Shown: one piece after another, positions 16,838 to 24,974 of the stretch | Numbering within the stretch: the first letter of the stretch is position 1 | How the letters are laid out: every line of letters starts with the position of its first letter | Assembly (NCBI GenBank): GCA_964370815.1 | Contig: CAYJKQ010000001.1 | Coordinates: 1 to 64,000 of the forward strand | DNA length: 64,000 bases | Direction of reading: 5' to 3' | Origin: UBA12087 sp964370815 | GTDB lineage: Bacteria > Chloroflexota > Anaerolineae > Anaerolineales > Villigracilaceae | The notes under the pieces: generated by a model | Told to the model about the DNA's origin: nothing | Database searches by the model: none | Seen by the model: the letters and a program-made list of their open reading frames with translations, nothing else | Program-made: the position numbers and the translations under genes

Positions 16838-18592
16838 TCATTGACCAGCCATCTGGAGCCGGATTTGATCAGGTGGAATTCCCATAAATACAACCAATTT
16901 TTCAACCACCTCTTTGAAAACCGGGGAGGCAACTTCAGAACTCCAGGTGGAACTTTTAGGTTTTTCAAGCCAGATATAGACCATGAATCTTGGATCATCC
17001 ACTGGACCCCAACCAATGAATGAAGCATTGGTAAATGAAGGATCATAGCCTCCAAAAATAGGTATCGAAGCAGTCCCTGTTTTTCCAGCCAATCGATAGC
17101 CATCCACAACTGCTGCTTCATAAGATTCAGACCCCAGAGATTCAGCCAGGATTTGGTTCATTGTTTGTGCAGTTTGAGGTGATATAGGATTTCCGACGAT
17201 CTCATAATGGAAATTTTGTTGAGTACCATTTTCAACTTTTGCATAAAGGATATGGGGTTGAACCATATTGCCATTATTTGCAATTGCAGAAGCAGCCATA
17301 ACCATTTGTATTGGTGTAACCGAAAGCCCCTGGCCAAAAGCGTTGGTGCCCAGGTCGACCATATACCAGTCACTATCACCTGGCAACTTTAATCTGCCAG
17401 CTGCTTCACCAGCCATATCTATTCCGGTAGTATGTCCCAGCCCAAATTTTTTCATGTACGCATAAAAATTGTCAGTTCCAATCTGAGTGGCGATCCAAGC
17501 ATAGCAAACATTCAACGAATGTTGGGTGCAGCCAAGAATATCCTGCGATCCCCAAGCTCCACCGTCCCAGTTATTAAGAGCTACACCGCCAACCACGATC
17601 GAGCCGGTGTCAAAAAATGTTGTTTCAGGTGTTACTGCCCCGGTATCCAGGGCAGCAGCCAAAGTGAGAATTTTCAGAACTGACCCAGGCTCATATGCCT
17701 GGCTGATAGCCCGATTGAAAGGAGTCCCGTTTTGAAAAACACTTTCATAATTTCCGTAATCATTGAGATCAAGATGTGGTGTAGATGTCATCGCCAATAT
17801 CTCGCCATTGCTGGGATCCATGACAATGATCGTGCCGGACTCGGAACCTGATTCCGCCAGTGTCTTATCCAATATGGTCTCAATTGAGGACTGGATCTCA
17901 CGATCGATGGTCAGGATCAAAGTTGCACCTGGTTCCACCTGGGGGATCTCCTCAGCACGGTTTGGATCAATCGGCACCCATTGACTAATCGGAATTCCAG
18001 CCAGAAGATTGTTGAAATATTGTTCAACTCCAAAATATCCAACATTATTCAGAGGAACAAATCCAAGGTTGTTGGATGCCAGGGAGTTTTCAGGATAGAA
18101 GCGTTGATAATGGGGTTTAAAATGGATTCCTGCAAGGGTGTTCGCTCGCGTGGTCTCTGGTTTGTCCGCCAGAACATCGATATAGGCAACAATTTTTTTG
18201 AATGCATCCGATGAAACATTATCAGTTAGATATAAATACTTATCATCGATTGGGGCACTCAAGAACTTTTCCATCAGATCAGCATAATTCAACCCCGCAT
18301 TTACACTGAGAGCTAAAGAGATTGCCTCAGCATTATTATAAATTCGCACGATCTCCAAATCCACTACTACTTCGTAAACAGTAATATTTCCAGCCAACAG
18401 GTTTCCGTTACGATCATAAATATCACCACGGGCTGGGGTCAATTTGACGAATGAGTATTCTCCTTCATCATTCCATGAAGGTGGTAATATCTCACTGGTT
18501 TGGTAAGAATAAATCCTGACAATAATAAGTACGCCAATAATTGTCAGAATAAATTGGATGATCTGGTACCGCCAACGTTTCAGATCAATCAT
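16838..18592 (-). CDS. ftsI: Septal transpeptidase FtsI / class B PBP
   Basis: This class B penicillin-binding protein cross-links septal peptidoglycan and partners FtsW. The start is ATG 18592, overlapping the upstream ftsL stop as ATGA, with GAGG seven bases upstream. The 584-residue protein has one N-terminal membrane helix (about 10-30), a dimerisation domain opening with LTPARGDIYDRNG, and a transpeptidase domain with all three active-site motifs: SVLK (catalytic serine in YEPGSVLK), SLN and KTG (in AGKTGTAS). No PASTA repeats follow, unlike many Gram-positive relatives. Confidence 0.95.
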   Translation of the reverse strand: MIDLKRWRYQIIQFILTIIGVLIIVRIYSYQTSEILPPSWNDEGEYSFVKLTPARGDIYDRNGNLLAGNITVYEVVVDLEIVRIYNNAEAISLALSVNAGLNYADLMEKFLSAPIDDKYLYLTDNVSSDAFKKIVAYIDVLADKPETTRANTLAGIHFKPHYQRFYPENSLASNNLGFVPLNNVGYFGVEQYFNNLLAGIPISQWVPIDPNRAEEIPQVEPGATLILTIDREIQSSIETILDKTLAESGSESGTIIVMDPSNGEILAMTSTPHLDLNDYGNYESVFQNGTPFNRAISQAYEPGSVLKILTLAAALDTGAVTPETTFFDTGSIVVGGVALNNWDGGAWGSQDILGCTQHSLNVCYAWIATQIGTDNFYAYMKKFGLGHTTGIDMAGEAAGRLKLPGDSDWYMVDLGTNAFGQGLSVTPIQMVMAASAIANNGNMVQPHILYAKVENGTQQNFHYEIVGNPISPQTAQTMNQILAESLGSESYEAAVVDGYRLAGKTGTASIPIFGGYDPSFTNASFIGWGPVDDPRFMVYIWLEKPKSSTWSSEVASPVFKEVVEKLVVFMGIPPDQIRLQMAGQ

Positions 18593-19032
18593 GGTTGACC
18601 TCGAGAAGTGAACCAATCGAACAATGATTCGGTGTAGTCAGGCTTAATTATTGGTGCGGGATTGGGTAGCGCCTTAGGCGCAAGACTGAAGGCTGGTTTT
18701 GGTGTGTAACCGGGAACGAAAATATATATGAATTCTCCTGGTCTTGCAGGAATAAACCCCAAAGCTGCTGCACGTTCCTGCATGATCTGGGTGGATGCTT
18801 CGGTTGCGAGTTTGGATTCCATTTCTGAAATGTTGTGTTGCATTGCGAGAATATTTTCCTTGGACGCAGCGATTTCGCGACCTGCAAGTGCAGTCCGCGC
18901 GGGAACATTTACATAGAATGCTGAAACGATTCCAAGGGATGCCAATCCGATCAGGAATAAACCGATCCACTGAAGCTGATTGCGCCAGGAAGCTTGTTTA
19001 TAGGTTTGGAATAATTGATTAATTGTTTTCAT
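18589..19032 (-). CDS. ftsL: FtsL/DivIC-like septum protein
   Basis: The 147-residue protein has one membrane helix (about 21-42), then a short coiled coil (about 52-90, rich in Glu, Lys and Ala). A proline-rich extracytoplasmic tail ends in a DWFTSRGQP sequence. Sequence conservation of FtsL is poor, so the call rests on topology and position: directly between rsmH and ftsI, sharing an ATGA overlap with ftsI. FtsL bridges FtsQ and the FtsW/FtsI synthase. The proline-rich tail is longer than in most FtsL proteins. Confidence 0.75.
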   Translation of the reverse strand: MKTINQLFQTYKQASWRNQLQWIGLFLIGLASLGIVSAFYVNVPARTALAGREIAASKENILAMQHNISEMESKLATEASTQIMQERAAALGFIPARPGEFIYIFVPGYTPKPAFSLAPKALPNPAPIIKPDYTESLFDWFTSRGQP

Positions 19033-19054
19033 TTTTTATTAACCAGCTTATGAC

Positions 19055-19975
19055 CTAGATCTTCTCTACTACTCTCAATTTTGCGCTACGCGCCCGGGGG
19101 TTGGATGATGATTCTTGATCTGTTGGTATGATTGGTCTTCGGTTCAACTCTCGAATGCTAGCCTTGTGTCCGCAGGTGCAAACAGGTTGGCGGGGAGGGC
19201 ACAAGCAATTCTTGCTTTCCTGATGGAAAAAGACTTTCACCAGTCGATCCTCCAAAGAATGAAATGATATGACTGCCAAATGTCCACCAACTGATAACGC
19301 TTGGATCGCCTGAGGTAAAACATTTTCAATAGCCCTCAATTCGTCGTTGACAGCAATCCTGAGTGCCATGAAGGTACGCGTTGCCGGATGCAGTTTTTCC
19401 CGAGAAGGATTGACCGAAGTAATGATCTCAGCTAATTGGATAGTACTCGTGATCGGTCGGGCAGCAAGGATAGCCTTTGCTATCTGCCGGGATCGAGGTT
19501 CCTCTCCATATCGAAAAATCACATCTGCGAGCTCCGACTCGGATAGATCATTCACCAGGTGAGATGCAGTAAGGGCATTGGCTGGATCAAATCGCATGTC
19601 AAGTTTTCCTGTGGTCTGGAAAGAAAAACCACGCTCGGGAGTATCAAATTGCATGGAGGATGCACCAAGGTCGAGCAGCATACCGTCAATGGTTGCCCAA
19701 CCCAGTTTTGCGAGTTGTTCCGTCAGGGTTGTATAGGATGCTTGCATCAAGGTGGCGCGTGCACCAAATTCGGAGAGATTCGTCCTGGCTATTTCCAGTG
19801 CCTGGGGATCTACATCCAACCCGAGAAGTTGTCCATCAGGAGCGCTTGCTTTCAAAATGCCTGCTGCATGCCCGCCTGCCCCCAAGGTGCCGTCAACGTA
19901 ACGCCCTCTACGTTTCGGGTTCAACGCGAGTATAATATCCTGAAAAAGAACGGGTATATGGTCTGATACTGTCAT
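19055..19975 (-). CDS. rsmH: 16S rRNA m4C1402 methyltransferase RsmH (MraW)
   Basis: RsmH methylates N4 of C1402 in 16S rRNA using SAM. The 306-residue product shows the SAM-binding DGTLGAGGHA (about 28-37) and the DLGASSMQFD and GFSF motifs. It also has the C-terminal ISFHSLEDRLVK typical of the family. The start ATG is two bases after the mraZ stop. It is the second gene of the cluster, the universal dcw position. Confidence 0.97.
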   Translation of the reverse strand: MTVSDHIPVLFQDIILALNPKRRGRYVDGTLGAGGHAAGILKASAPDGQLLGLDVDPQALEIARTNLSEFGARATLMQASYTTLTEQLAKLGWATIDGMLLDLGASSMQFDTPERGFSFQTTGKLDMRFDPANALTASHLVNDLSESELADVIFRYGEEPRSRQIAKAILAARPITSTIQLAEIITSVNPSREKLHPATRTFMALRIAVNDELRAIENVLPQAIQALSVGGHLAVISFHSLEDRLVKVFFHQESKNCLCPPRQPVCTCGHKASIRELNRRPIIPTDQESSSNPRARSAKLRVVEKI

Positions 19976-19977
19976 TT

Positions 19978-20412
19978 TTACTGGGTTGAAATATTGAGGG
20001 CTATAAATCTTTCGTTATCAAATGCCTCATCCTGGTTATCATCGGCATCCAATAATTCAGGATTCCACACTTCCAGATAATTTCCCTGACCAATGATGGT
20101 AACATTTGTGTCCAACCTGGCCCATGTACGCAGATCTTCTGTGATCAAGATCCGTCCTGATTTGTCTAACTCAGCCTGGAAACCCTTCCCATAGATAAAT
20201 CGGCGTAGTTGTCGGGCTTTGCGGTCAAGTATGTTCATGCTCATCACATATTTGGAGATGGCTTCAAATGCAGGCACAGTTAACAACATCAAGTTCCGGT
20301 CAAATCCACGAACGACATAAATACCATCTGCAAATTCTTCCCGGAATCGGGATGGGATCGTCAGGCGGAACTTATCATCGAATGTGTGGTGAAACTCACC
20401 GGTTAGAAACAT
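19978..20412 (-). CDS. mraZ: Transcriptional regulator MraZ
   Basis: MraZ is the AbrB-fold DNA-binding protein that controls its own dcw operon. The 144-residue product contains two SpoVT/AbrB-like repeats with the conserved DxKxRLxxPxxFR signature (DKFRLTIPSRFREEF at about 13-27, LDKSGRILI at about 80-88). Its operator, three TGGGN boxes at exact 10-base spacing, is visible upstream, so autoregulation is likely. The AGGAG lies 12 bases from the ATG, rather far, and a perfect hairpin sits in the leader. Confidence 0.96.
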   Translation of the reverse strand: MFLTGEFHHTFDDKFRLTIPSRFREEFADGIYVVRGFDRNLMLLTVPAFEAISKYVMSMNILDRKARQLRRFIYGKGFQAELDKSGRILITEDLRTWARLDTNVTIIGQGNYLEVWNPELLDADDNQDEAFDNERFIALNISTQ

Positions 20413-20441
20413 ATGTTCTGATAACTCCTATAACAAATGAG

Positions 20442-20458
20442 CGCCGGAGAATCCGGCG
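20442..20458 (-). other. Perfect 7-bp hairpin in the mraZ leader
   Basis: CGCCGGA and TCCGGCG pair around a three-base loop, directly abutting the last MraZ box and about 30 bases before the mraZ start. It is GC-rich with no T-run, so it is more likely an mRNA stabiliser or translation control element than a terminator. Confidence 0.55.
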
Positions 20459-20483
20459 TCCCACTTTGACCCACTGTGCCCCA
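20459..20483 (-). promoter_or_regulatory. MraZ operator: three TGGGN boxes
   Basis: On the minus strand TGGGG, TGGGT and TGGGA are spaced at exactly 10 bases (20483-20479, 20473-20469, 20463-20459). This matches the known MraZ recognition pattern of TGGGN repeats separated by five bases. The boxes lie about 17-40 bases downstream of the -10 element, over the early transcribed region. Confidence 0.9.
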
Positions 20484-20499
20484 CAGCTACTCATATTCT

Positions 20500-20529
20500 A
20501 GCATAAAAAGTTAAAAATACAAGTGTCAA
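20500..20529 (-). promoter_or_regulatory. dcw operon promoter (TTGACA-18-TATGCT)
   Basis: A perfect -35 TTGACA (20529-20524) is followed after 18 bases by TATGCT (20505-20500), ahead of the MraZ boxes. A second TTGAC faces the other way at 20532-20537, towards the divergent methyltransferase gene, so the intergenic region may fire in both directions. Confidence 0.75.
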
Positions 20530-20592
20530 TTTTGACCATTCCAATAGCAATATTGTGTATTTCTGAAACGATATTTTCAAAGCCTGGTACAA

Positions 20593-21504
20593 ATGAGTAA
20601 TACAGCAACAAAGACTCCCCAAACCAATCTCCTCATATCAAACAATTGGTTGGATTATGAACTTTTAGATAGTGGGGATGGGCAGAAGATGGAAAGATTC
20701 GGGAAATTTGTGTTTGTCAGACCGGAAATCCAGGCAATCTGGAAAAAACGGTTTACAGCCGAACGCTGGTTGGCTGCTGATGCAATATTCCAACCGAGTG
20801 GGGAAGAGAGCGGAGGGCATTGGGATTTTTCTCACCCGATTCCTGAACGTTGGGTGATGAATTATGACAAACTTAGATTCTGGGCTCAAACCACTCCTGG
20901 ACGTCATCTGGGTGTATTTCCAGAGGGTGCTGCGCACTGGGATTGGATGAGCGAATTGATCCAATCTGTATCCAGACCCATAAATGTCCTCAATCTGTTT
21001 GGGTATACTGGTCTGGCAACTTTGATGGCGGCTGCTGCAGGAGCAAGTGTTACACATGTAGATGCCTCCAAGAAATCGATTTCCTGGGCAAAGGAGAATC
21101 AGTCCCTCTCAGGTCTGGATGAAAAGCCAATCCGTTGGATCGTAGACGACGCATTAAAATTTGTCCAACGTGAAGTCCGTCGAGGGAATAAATATCACGG
21201 TCTGGTCATTGATCCTCCCAAATTCGGGCGAGGTCCTAAGGGTGAAATCTGGGAAGTTTATAAATCCCTGCCCATTTTGTTGGATGCCTGTCGTTTGTTA
21301 CTGGATAAAAAACCGCTATTTGCAGTTCTGACAGTTTATGCTGTCAAGGCATCATCTGTTCATATTCGGACTATTTTGGAAGAGATGTTGGAAGGTTATT
21401 CTGGAAGTATTGATGCTGGAGAACTTGTTACAAGTGAAAGCAGTGGCAACCGCCTGCTTTCCAGTGCAGTATATGCGCGCTGGGGTTACAAGAAAAACAG
21501 CTGA
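20593..21504 (+). CDS. Class I SAM-dependent methyltransferase, RlmI/RlmK-like
   Basis: The 303-residue product is a Rossmann-fold methyltransferase of the COG1092 type, the group of rRNA cytosine methyltransferases. Visible motifs are NLFGYTGLATLMAAAAGA (motif I, about 137-154), VDASKKSISWAKEN (motif II), DDALKF and the DPPKFGRGPKG catalytic region (motif IV, about 211-221). It lacks the N-terminal PUA domain of RlmI and has its own N-terminal segment. The likely substrate is rRNA, but this is not proven. It is divergent from mraZ. No clear SD precedes the ATG. Confidence 0.8.
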   Translation: MSNTATKTPQTNLLISNNWLDYELLDSGDGQKMERFGKFVFVRPEIQAIWKKRFTAERWLAADAIFQPSGEESGGHWDFSHPIPERWVMNYDKLRFWAQTTPGRHLGVFPEGAAHWDWMSELIQSVSRPINVLNLFGYTGLATLMAAAAGASVTHVDASKKSISWAKENQSLSGLDEKPIRWIVDDALKFVQREVRRGNKYHGLVIDPPKFGRGPKGEIWEVYKSLPILLDACRLLLDKKPLFAVLTVYAVKASSVHIRTILEEMLEGYSGSIDAGELVTSESSGNRLLSSAVYARWGYKKNS

Positions 21505-21700
21505 TCTTACAACATACGGAGCATGGATCGGTTGGGAAAAAATTGCGGAAATTTTCATTGGTTTTTTGATTGCATTAAAAGCATGATCAGCAACCTGCCC
21601 ATGATTTTTGAAAATTACCCAGTTGTGTGTTGATGCACAAAAACAAATAAGCAGATTATTTTGACTTTTACCAATTTGATATAGGAAGAGACCATTCTAT

Positions 21701-21730
21701 TTGGCACTTAGTAAGAGTTAATGATAAAAT
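21701..21730 (+). promoter_or_regulatory. Promoter of the GT-C/NHL gene, leaderless geometry
   Basis: TTGGCA (21701-21706) and TAAAAT (21725-21730) are 18 bases apart. The -10 ends six bases before the ATG at 21737, and no SD is present. The transcript should begin at or next to the start codon. Confidence 0.6.
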
Positions 21731-21736
21731 TTTTCC

Positions 21737-24700
21737 ATGATACCTGAAATCAACCCTCAAATCGTCCATTCAATTGAAGAAAGCCAGAATAAACTGGATA
21801 CACCGCTTAGCAAGTGGATCCCATGGAATCTTGAAACTCTGTTGGTGATCATTATCATCGTGGTGACGTTAGTATCCCGTTTTTATAACCTGGGTGAACG
21901 TGTCATGAGTCACGATGAAGTCAATCATGTCATTCCTTCTTATGATTTTTACCAGGGTCTTGGGTACCATTATGACCCATTAAGCCATGGACCCTTGCAA
22001 TTCCATCTGATCACTCTGTCATATTTCCTGTTTGGTGATAATGATTTTACATCGCGAATTCCAGCAGCACTTTTTAGCATAGCTACAGTATTGATCGCTT
22101 TGCTGGCTTTCCGCAGGTACCTGGGGAAAGTAGGTGCGCTTGCTGCAGGCGTGATGTTCCTGATTTCACCATATATGCTATTTTATGGCCGATATCAAAG
22201 GAATGAAGCCTTTATCGTTGTGTGGGGCATGTTAACCATTTATGCCATCCTGCGTTATCTGGAGAAGGGTGAAACCTGGGTATTGTTCTTATTTACGGCG
22301 ATCAACGCTTTTCATTTCATTGATAAAGCGACCTCTTTTATTTTTGCAGCACAACAACTGATTTTTCTGGCAGCGTATTTCCTGGACAGGTTAACCCGCC
22401 TGGAATGGTCATCCAAAAAGCTCAGGCAGACATTTATACTGGCAGTAGCTGGAATGATAATTCTCATGGCTGGTGCGGGTGGATTGTATCTGGTTTTAGA
22501 ACCAGAAAGTAACATCCTGATTGGGTTATTGGCTTCGATGGGAATACTTGGATTGCTGGCTGGAGTTTTGGCGGGTATATCTGTGGTGAAGGGGATCGGT
22601 TGGGCAGGGATTCGCTCCGAACGAGTTTTTGACCTGTTGATGTTGCTGGGAACTTTGATATTGCCTCTACTGGGTGCCATGCCGATCAAATTGGCTGGTT
22701 TAAACCCGTTGGACTATACAACTCCCGGAATCATTCGATCTGCAATCGTAATCGGAATACTGTCACTGATCGCGATAGGGCTTGGTATCTGGTGGGGGAA
22801 AAAACAATGGTTGTTGCACATGGCTTTGTTCTATTCCATATTTGTTGTTTTTTACTCCACCTTTTTCACCAATCCTCAAGGAATAGCGGTTGGCTTCATG
22901 GGGGCATTGGGTTATTGGATGGAGCAACAGGGGGTAAATCGGGGGGGACAACCTGCCTATTACTATGCACTATTTCAAATTCCTTTATATGAGTATTTAC
23001 CCGCCATCGGGATGTTAATTGCAATTGTAATTGCCAAAGGTAAGCGTTTATGGCAAGCTGCACCGACCCAACCTTTCCAATCGGGAAATGTTGTTGAATC
23101 GAATGACCACCCTGTCCCAACCCTGGCATTGATTTTATTCTGGTCCTTTTCTAGTTTGCTGGCTTTTTCTTATGCTGGAGAAAAGATGCCATGGTTGACG
23201 ATCCATATCGCCATGCCCATGATCCTTGCAGCAGGCTGGGCGGTTGGTTGGTTGTTCCAGTGGGGCAATCGCCTTGAAATCCAATCCTGGGGGTGGCGGC
23301 AGAGTCTGCGTGTGGTTTCCCTCGGGTTTCTGTTGATCCTGGCGGTCCTTACAATTCGGACAACCATCAGAGCAAATTACATCAATTACGATTATCCCCT
23401 GGAATATCTGGTTTACGCCCATGCTGCGGATGGTCCCAAGATACTGTTATCAGAAATTGAAAATATATCCCAACGCACAACAGGTGGTTTGGATATCGTG
23501 GTCGCATATGATAACAATGTTCGTTATCCCTATTGGTGGTATATGCGCCATTACCCCAACCGGATTGATTTTGCGACTGAACCCAGCCGAGATCTTCAGA
23601 GGGCAGCAGTGATTGTGGTCAGCGAAGAAAATTATGGAAAAATAGCTTCGGTTGTTCGGGACAATTATATTCAATTTGATTTTATGCGGATGTGGTGGCC
23701 AAACCAGGATTATTGGAGTTTGAAATGGGACAGCATCGCATCTGAACGAACTGCGGAATTGGGACAGGATGCCCCCCCTATGTCGATCGGTGAATACCTG
23801 GTACGAGCCTGGGGTCATATATCACCATTCTTCATGGATGCAAAGGTTCGAAGCGCCATCTGGCAAATTTGGTTTAATAGAGACTACACTGAATATGCGG
23901 AATTAAAGAATAGCGACGCATTTACTTTAGAAAATTGGAATACAACCAGCCGGATGCGCGCATACATAAGAAAAGATATCGCTTCCCTGGTGTGGGGTTT
24001 TCAAACATCCAATACTGAAGTTACTGTCACTGATCCATACGAAGATGTCAAGCAGCAAATAAACCCGGATCTGGTGATAGGACAAACAGGTTCCGGAGCA
24101 GGTCAATTTCAATCGCCCCGTTCCATCGCCCTGGCAGCGGATGGAAGTATCTATGTTGCTGATTCACGTAACAATCGCATTCAACATCTAACTGCCACAG
24201 GAGAGGAGATCAATTCATGGGGTAGTTATGCGGATGTATCACAGGGGGAAGCACCCGGTGGAACATTTAATGAGCCGTGGGGAGTGGCAGTAGCTCCGAA
24301 TGGGAATGTATATGTAATGGACACCTGGAATTACCGCATCCAGAAATTCAATTCAGATGGAAAATTCTTATCCATGTGGGGCAGCAATGGATTGGGTGAA
24401 AGTCCATTTGCTTTTTACGGCCCACGCGGCGTGGCTGTGGATGGGAACGGCAATGTATTTGTGGTGGACACGGGTAATAAGCGAGTTGTTGTGTTTGACG
24501 TCTCGGACAATTACATCACTCAATTTGGGGTCCCCGGGATGGGTAACGGTCAGTTGGATGAGCCGGTTGGAATAGCACTGGATAAGCAGGGTCTGGTATA
24601 TATCACGGATACCTGGAATTCACGCATCCAGGTGTTTTCTCCGGACGCAACCGGCTTGGTTTATACATCCATAAATTCATGGGAAGTCAGTGCCTGGTAT

Positions 24701-24970
24701 GGGCAATCCCTGGAGAACAAACCATTCATCACTGTGGATAAGGATCTAAATATCTTTATCAGTGACCCTGAGGGATGTAGAGTTATCGAATTTACCAACA
24801 CTGGCTCACCTTTACGAACCTGGGGGGATTGTGGATTTTCTCAAAACCAGTTTAGCCTGCCAGTTGGCCTGGCGGTTGATAAATCTGGTGGTTTGTGGGT
24901 AAGTGACGCGGGAGAGAACAACCGCTTGCTTCACTTTCCAGCCTCAGCGATATCCTCCTCAGGAAATTAA
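21737..24970 (+). CDS. GT-C membrane glycosyltransferase (TIGR03663/Agl23-like) fused to an NHL propeller
   Basis: The 1077-residue protein has two halves. Residues about 30-560 form a polytopic GT-C glycosyltransferase. It has the acidic catalytic motif SHDEVNH after helix 1 and then DPLSHGPLQFHL, the pattern of the TIGR03663 'flippase activity-associated' family. Such enzymes use lipid-linked sugars and act outside the membrane. Residues about 780-1075 carry five or six NHL-type beta-propeller repeats (GSIYVADSRNNRIQ, GNVYVMDTWNYRIQKF, GNVFVVDTGNKRVVVF and so on), probably for binding partners or sugars. The gene is monocistronic and converges on the S9 peptidase with only four bases between stops. 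The substrate is unknown; protein or surface glycan glycosylation is likely. Confidence 0.8.
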   Translation: MIPEINPQIVHSIEESQNKLDTPLSKWIPWNLETLLVIIIIVVTLVSRFYNLGERVMSHDEVNHVIPSYDFYQGLGYHYDPLSHGPLQFHLITLSYFLFGDNDFTSRIPAALFSIATVLIALLAFRRYLGKVGALAAGVMFLISPYMLFYGRYQRNEAFIVVWGMLTIYAILRYLEKGETWVLFLFTAINAFHFIDKATSFIFAAQQLIFLAAYFLDRLTRLEWSSKKLRQTFILAVAGMIILMAGAGGLYLVLEPESNILIGLLASMGILGLLAGVLAGISVVKGIGWAGIRSERVFDLLMLLGTLILPLLGAMPIKLAGLNPLDYTTPGIIRSAIVIGILSLIAIGLGIWWGKKQWLLHMALFYSIFVVFYSTFFTNPQGIAVGFMGALGYWMEQQGVNRGGQPAYYYALFQIPLYEYLPAIGMLIAIVIAKGKRLWQAAPTQPFQSGNVVESNDHPVPTLALILFWSFSSLLAFSYAGEKMPWLTIHIAMPMILAAGWAVGWLFQWGNRLEIQSWGWRQSLRVVSLGFLLILAVLTIRTTIRANYINYDYPLEYLVYAHAADGPKILLSEIENISQRTTGGLDIVVAYDNNVRYPYWWYMRHYPNRIDFATEPSRDLQRAAVIVVSEENYGKIASVVRDNYIQFDFMRMWWPNQDYWSLKWDSIASERTAELGQDAPPMSIGEYLVRAWGHISPFFMDAKVRSAIWQIWFNRDYTEYAELKNSDAFTLENWNTTSRMRAYIRKDIASLVWGFQTSNTEVTVTDPYEDVKQQINPDLVIGQTGSGAGQFQSPRSIALAADGSIYVADSRNNRIQHLTATGEEINSWGSYADVSQGEAPGGTFNEPWGVAVAPNGNVYVMDTWNYRIQKFNSDGKFLSMWGSNGLGESPFAFYGPRGVAVDGNGNVFVVDTGNKRVVVFDVSDNYITQFGVPGMGNGQLDEPVGIALDKQGLVYITDTWNSRIQVFSPDATGLVYTSINSWEVSAWYGQSLENKPFITVDKDLNIFISDPEGCRVIEFTNTGSPLRTWGDCGFSQNQFSLPVGLAVDKSGGLWVSDAGENNRLLHFPASAISSSGN

Positions 24971-24974
24971 TTTC

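Noticed and set aside
16831..17121. N-terminal extension of murF
   Set aside because: This part of the frame lies wholly within ftsI, shows no MurF sequence, and a GTG with GAGG exists right after the ftsI stop.
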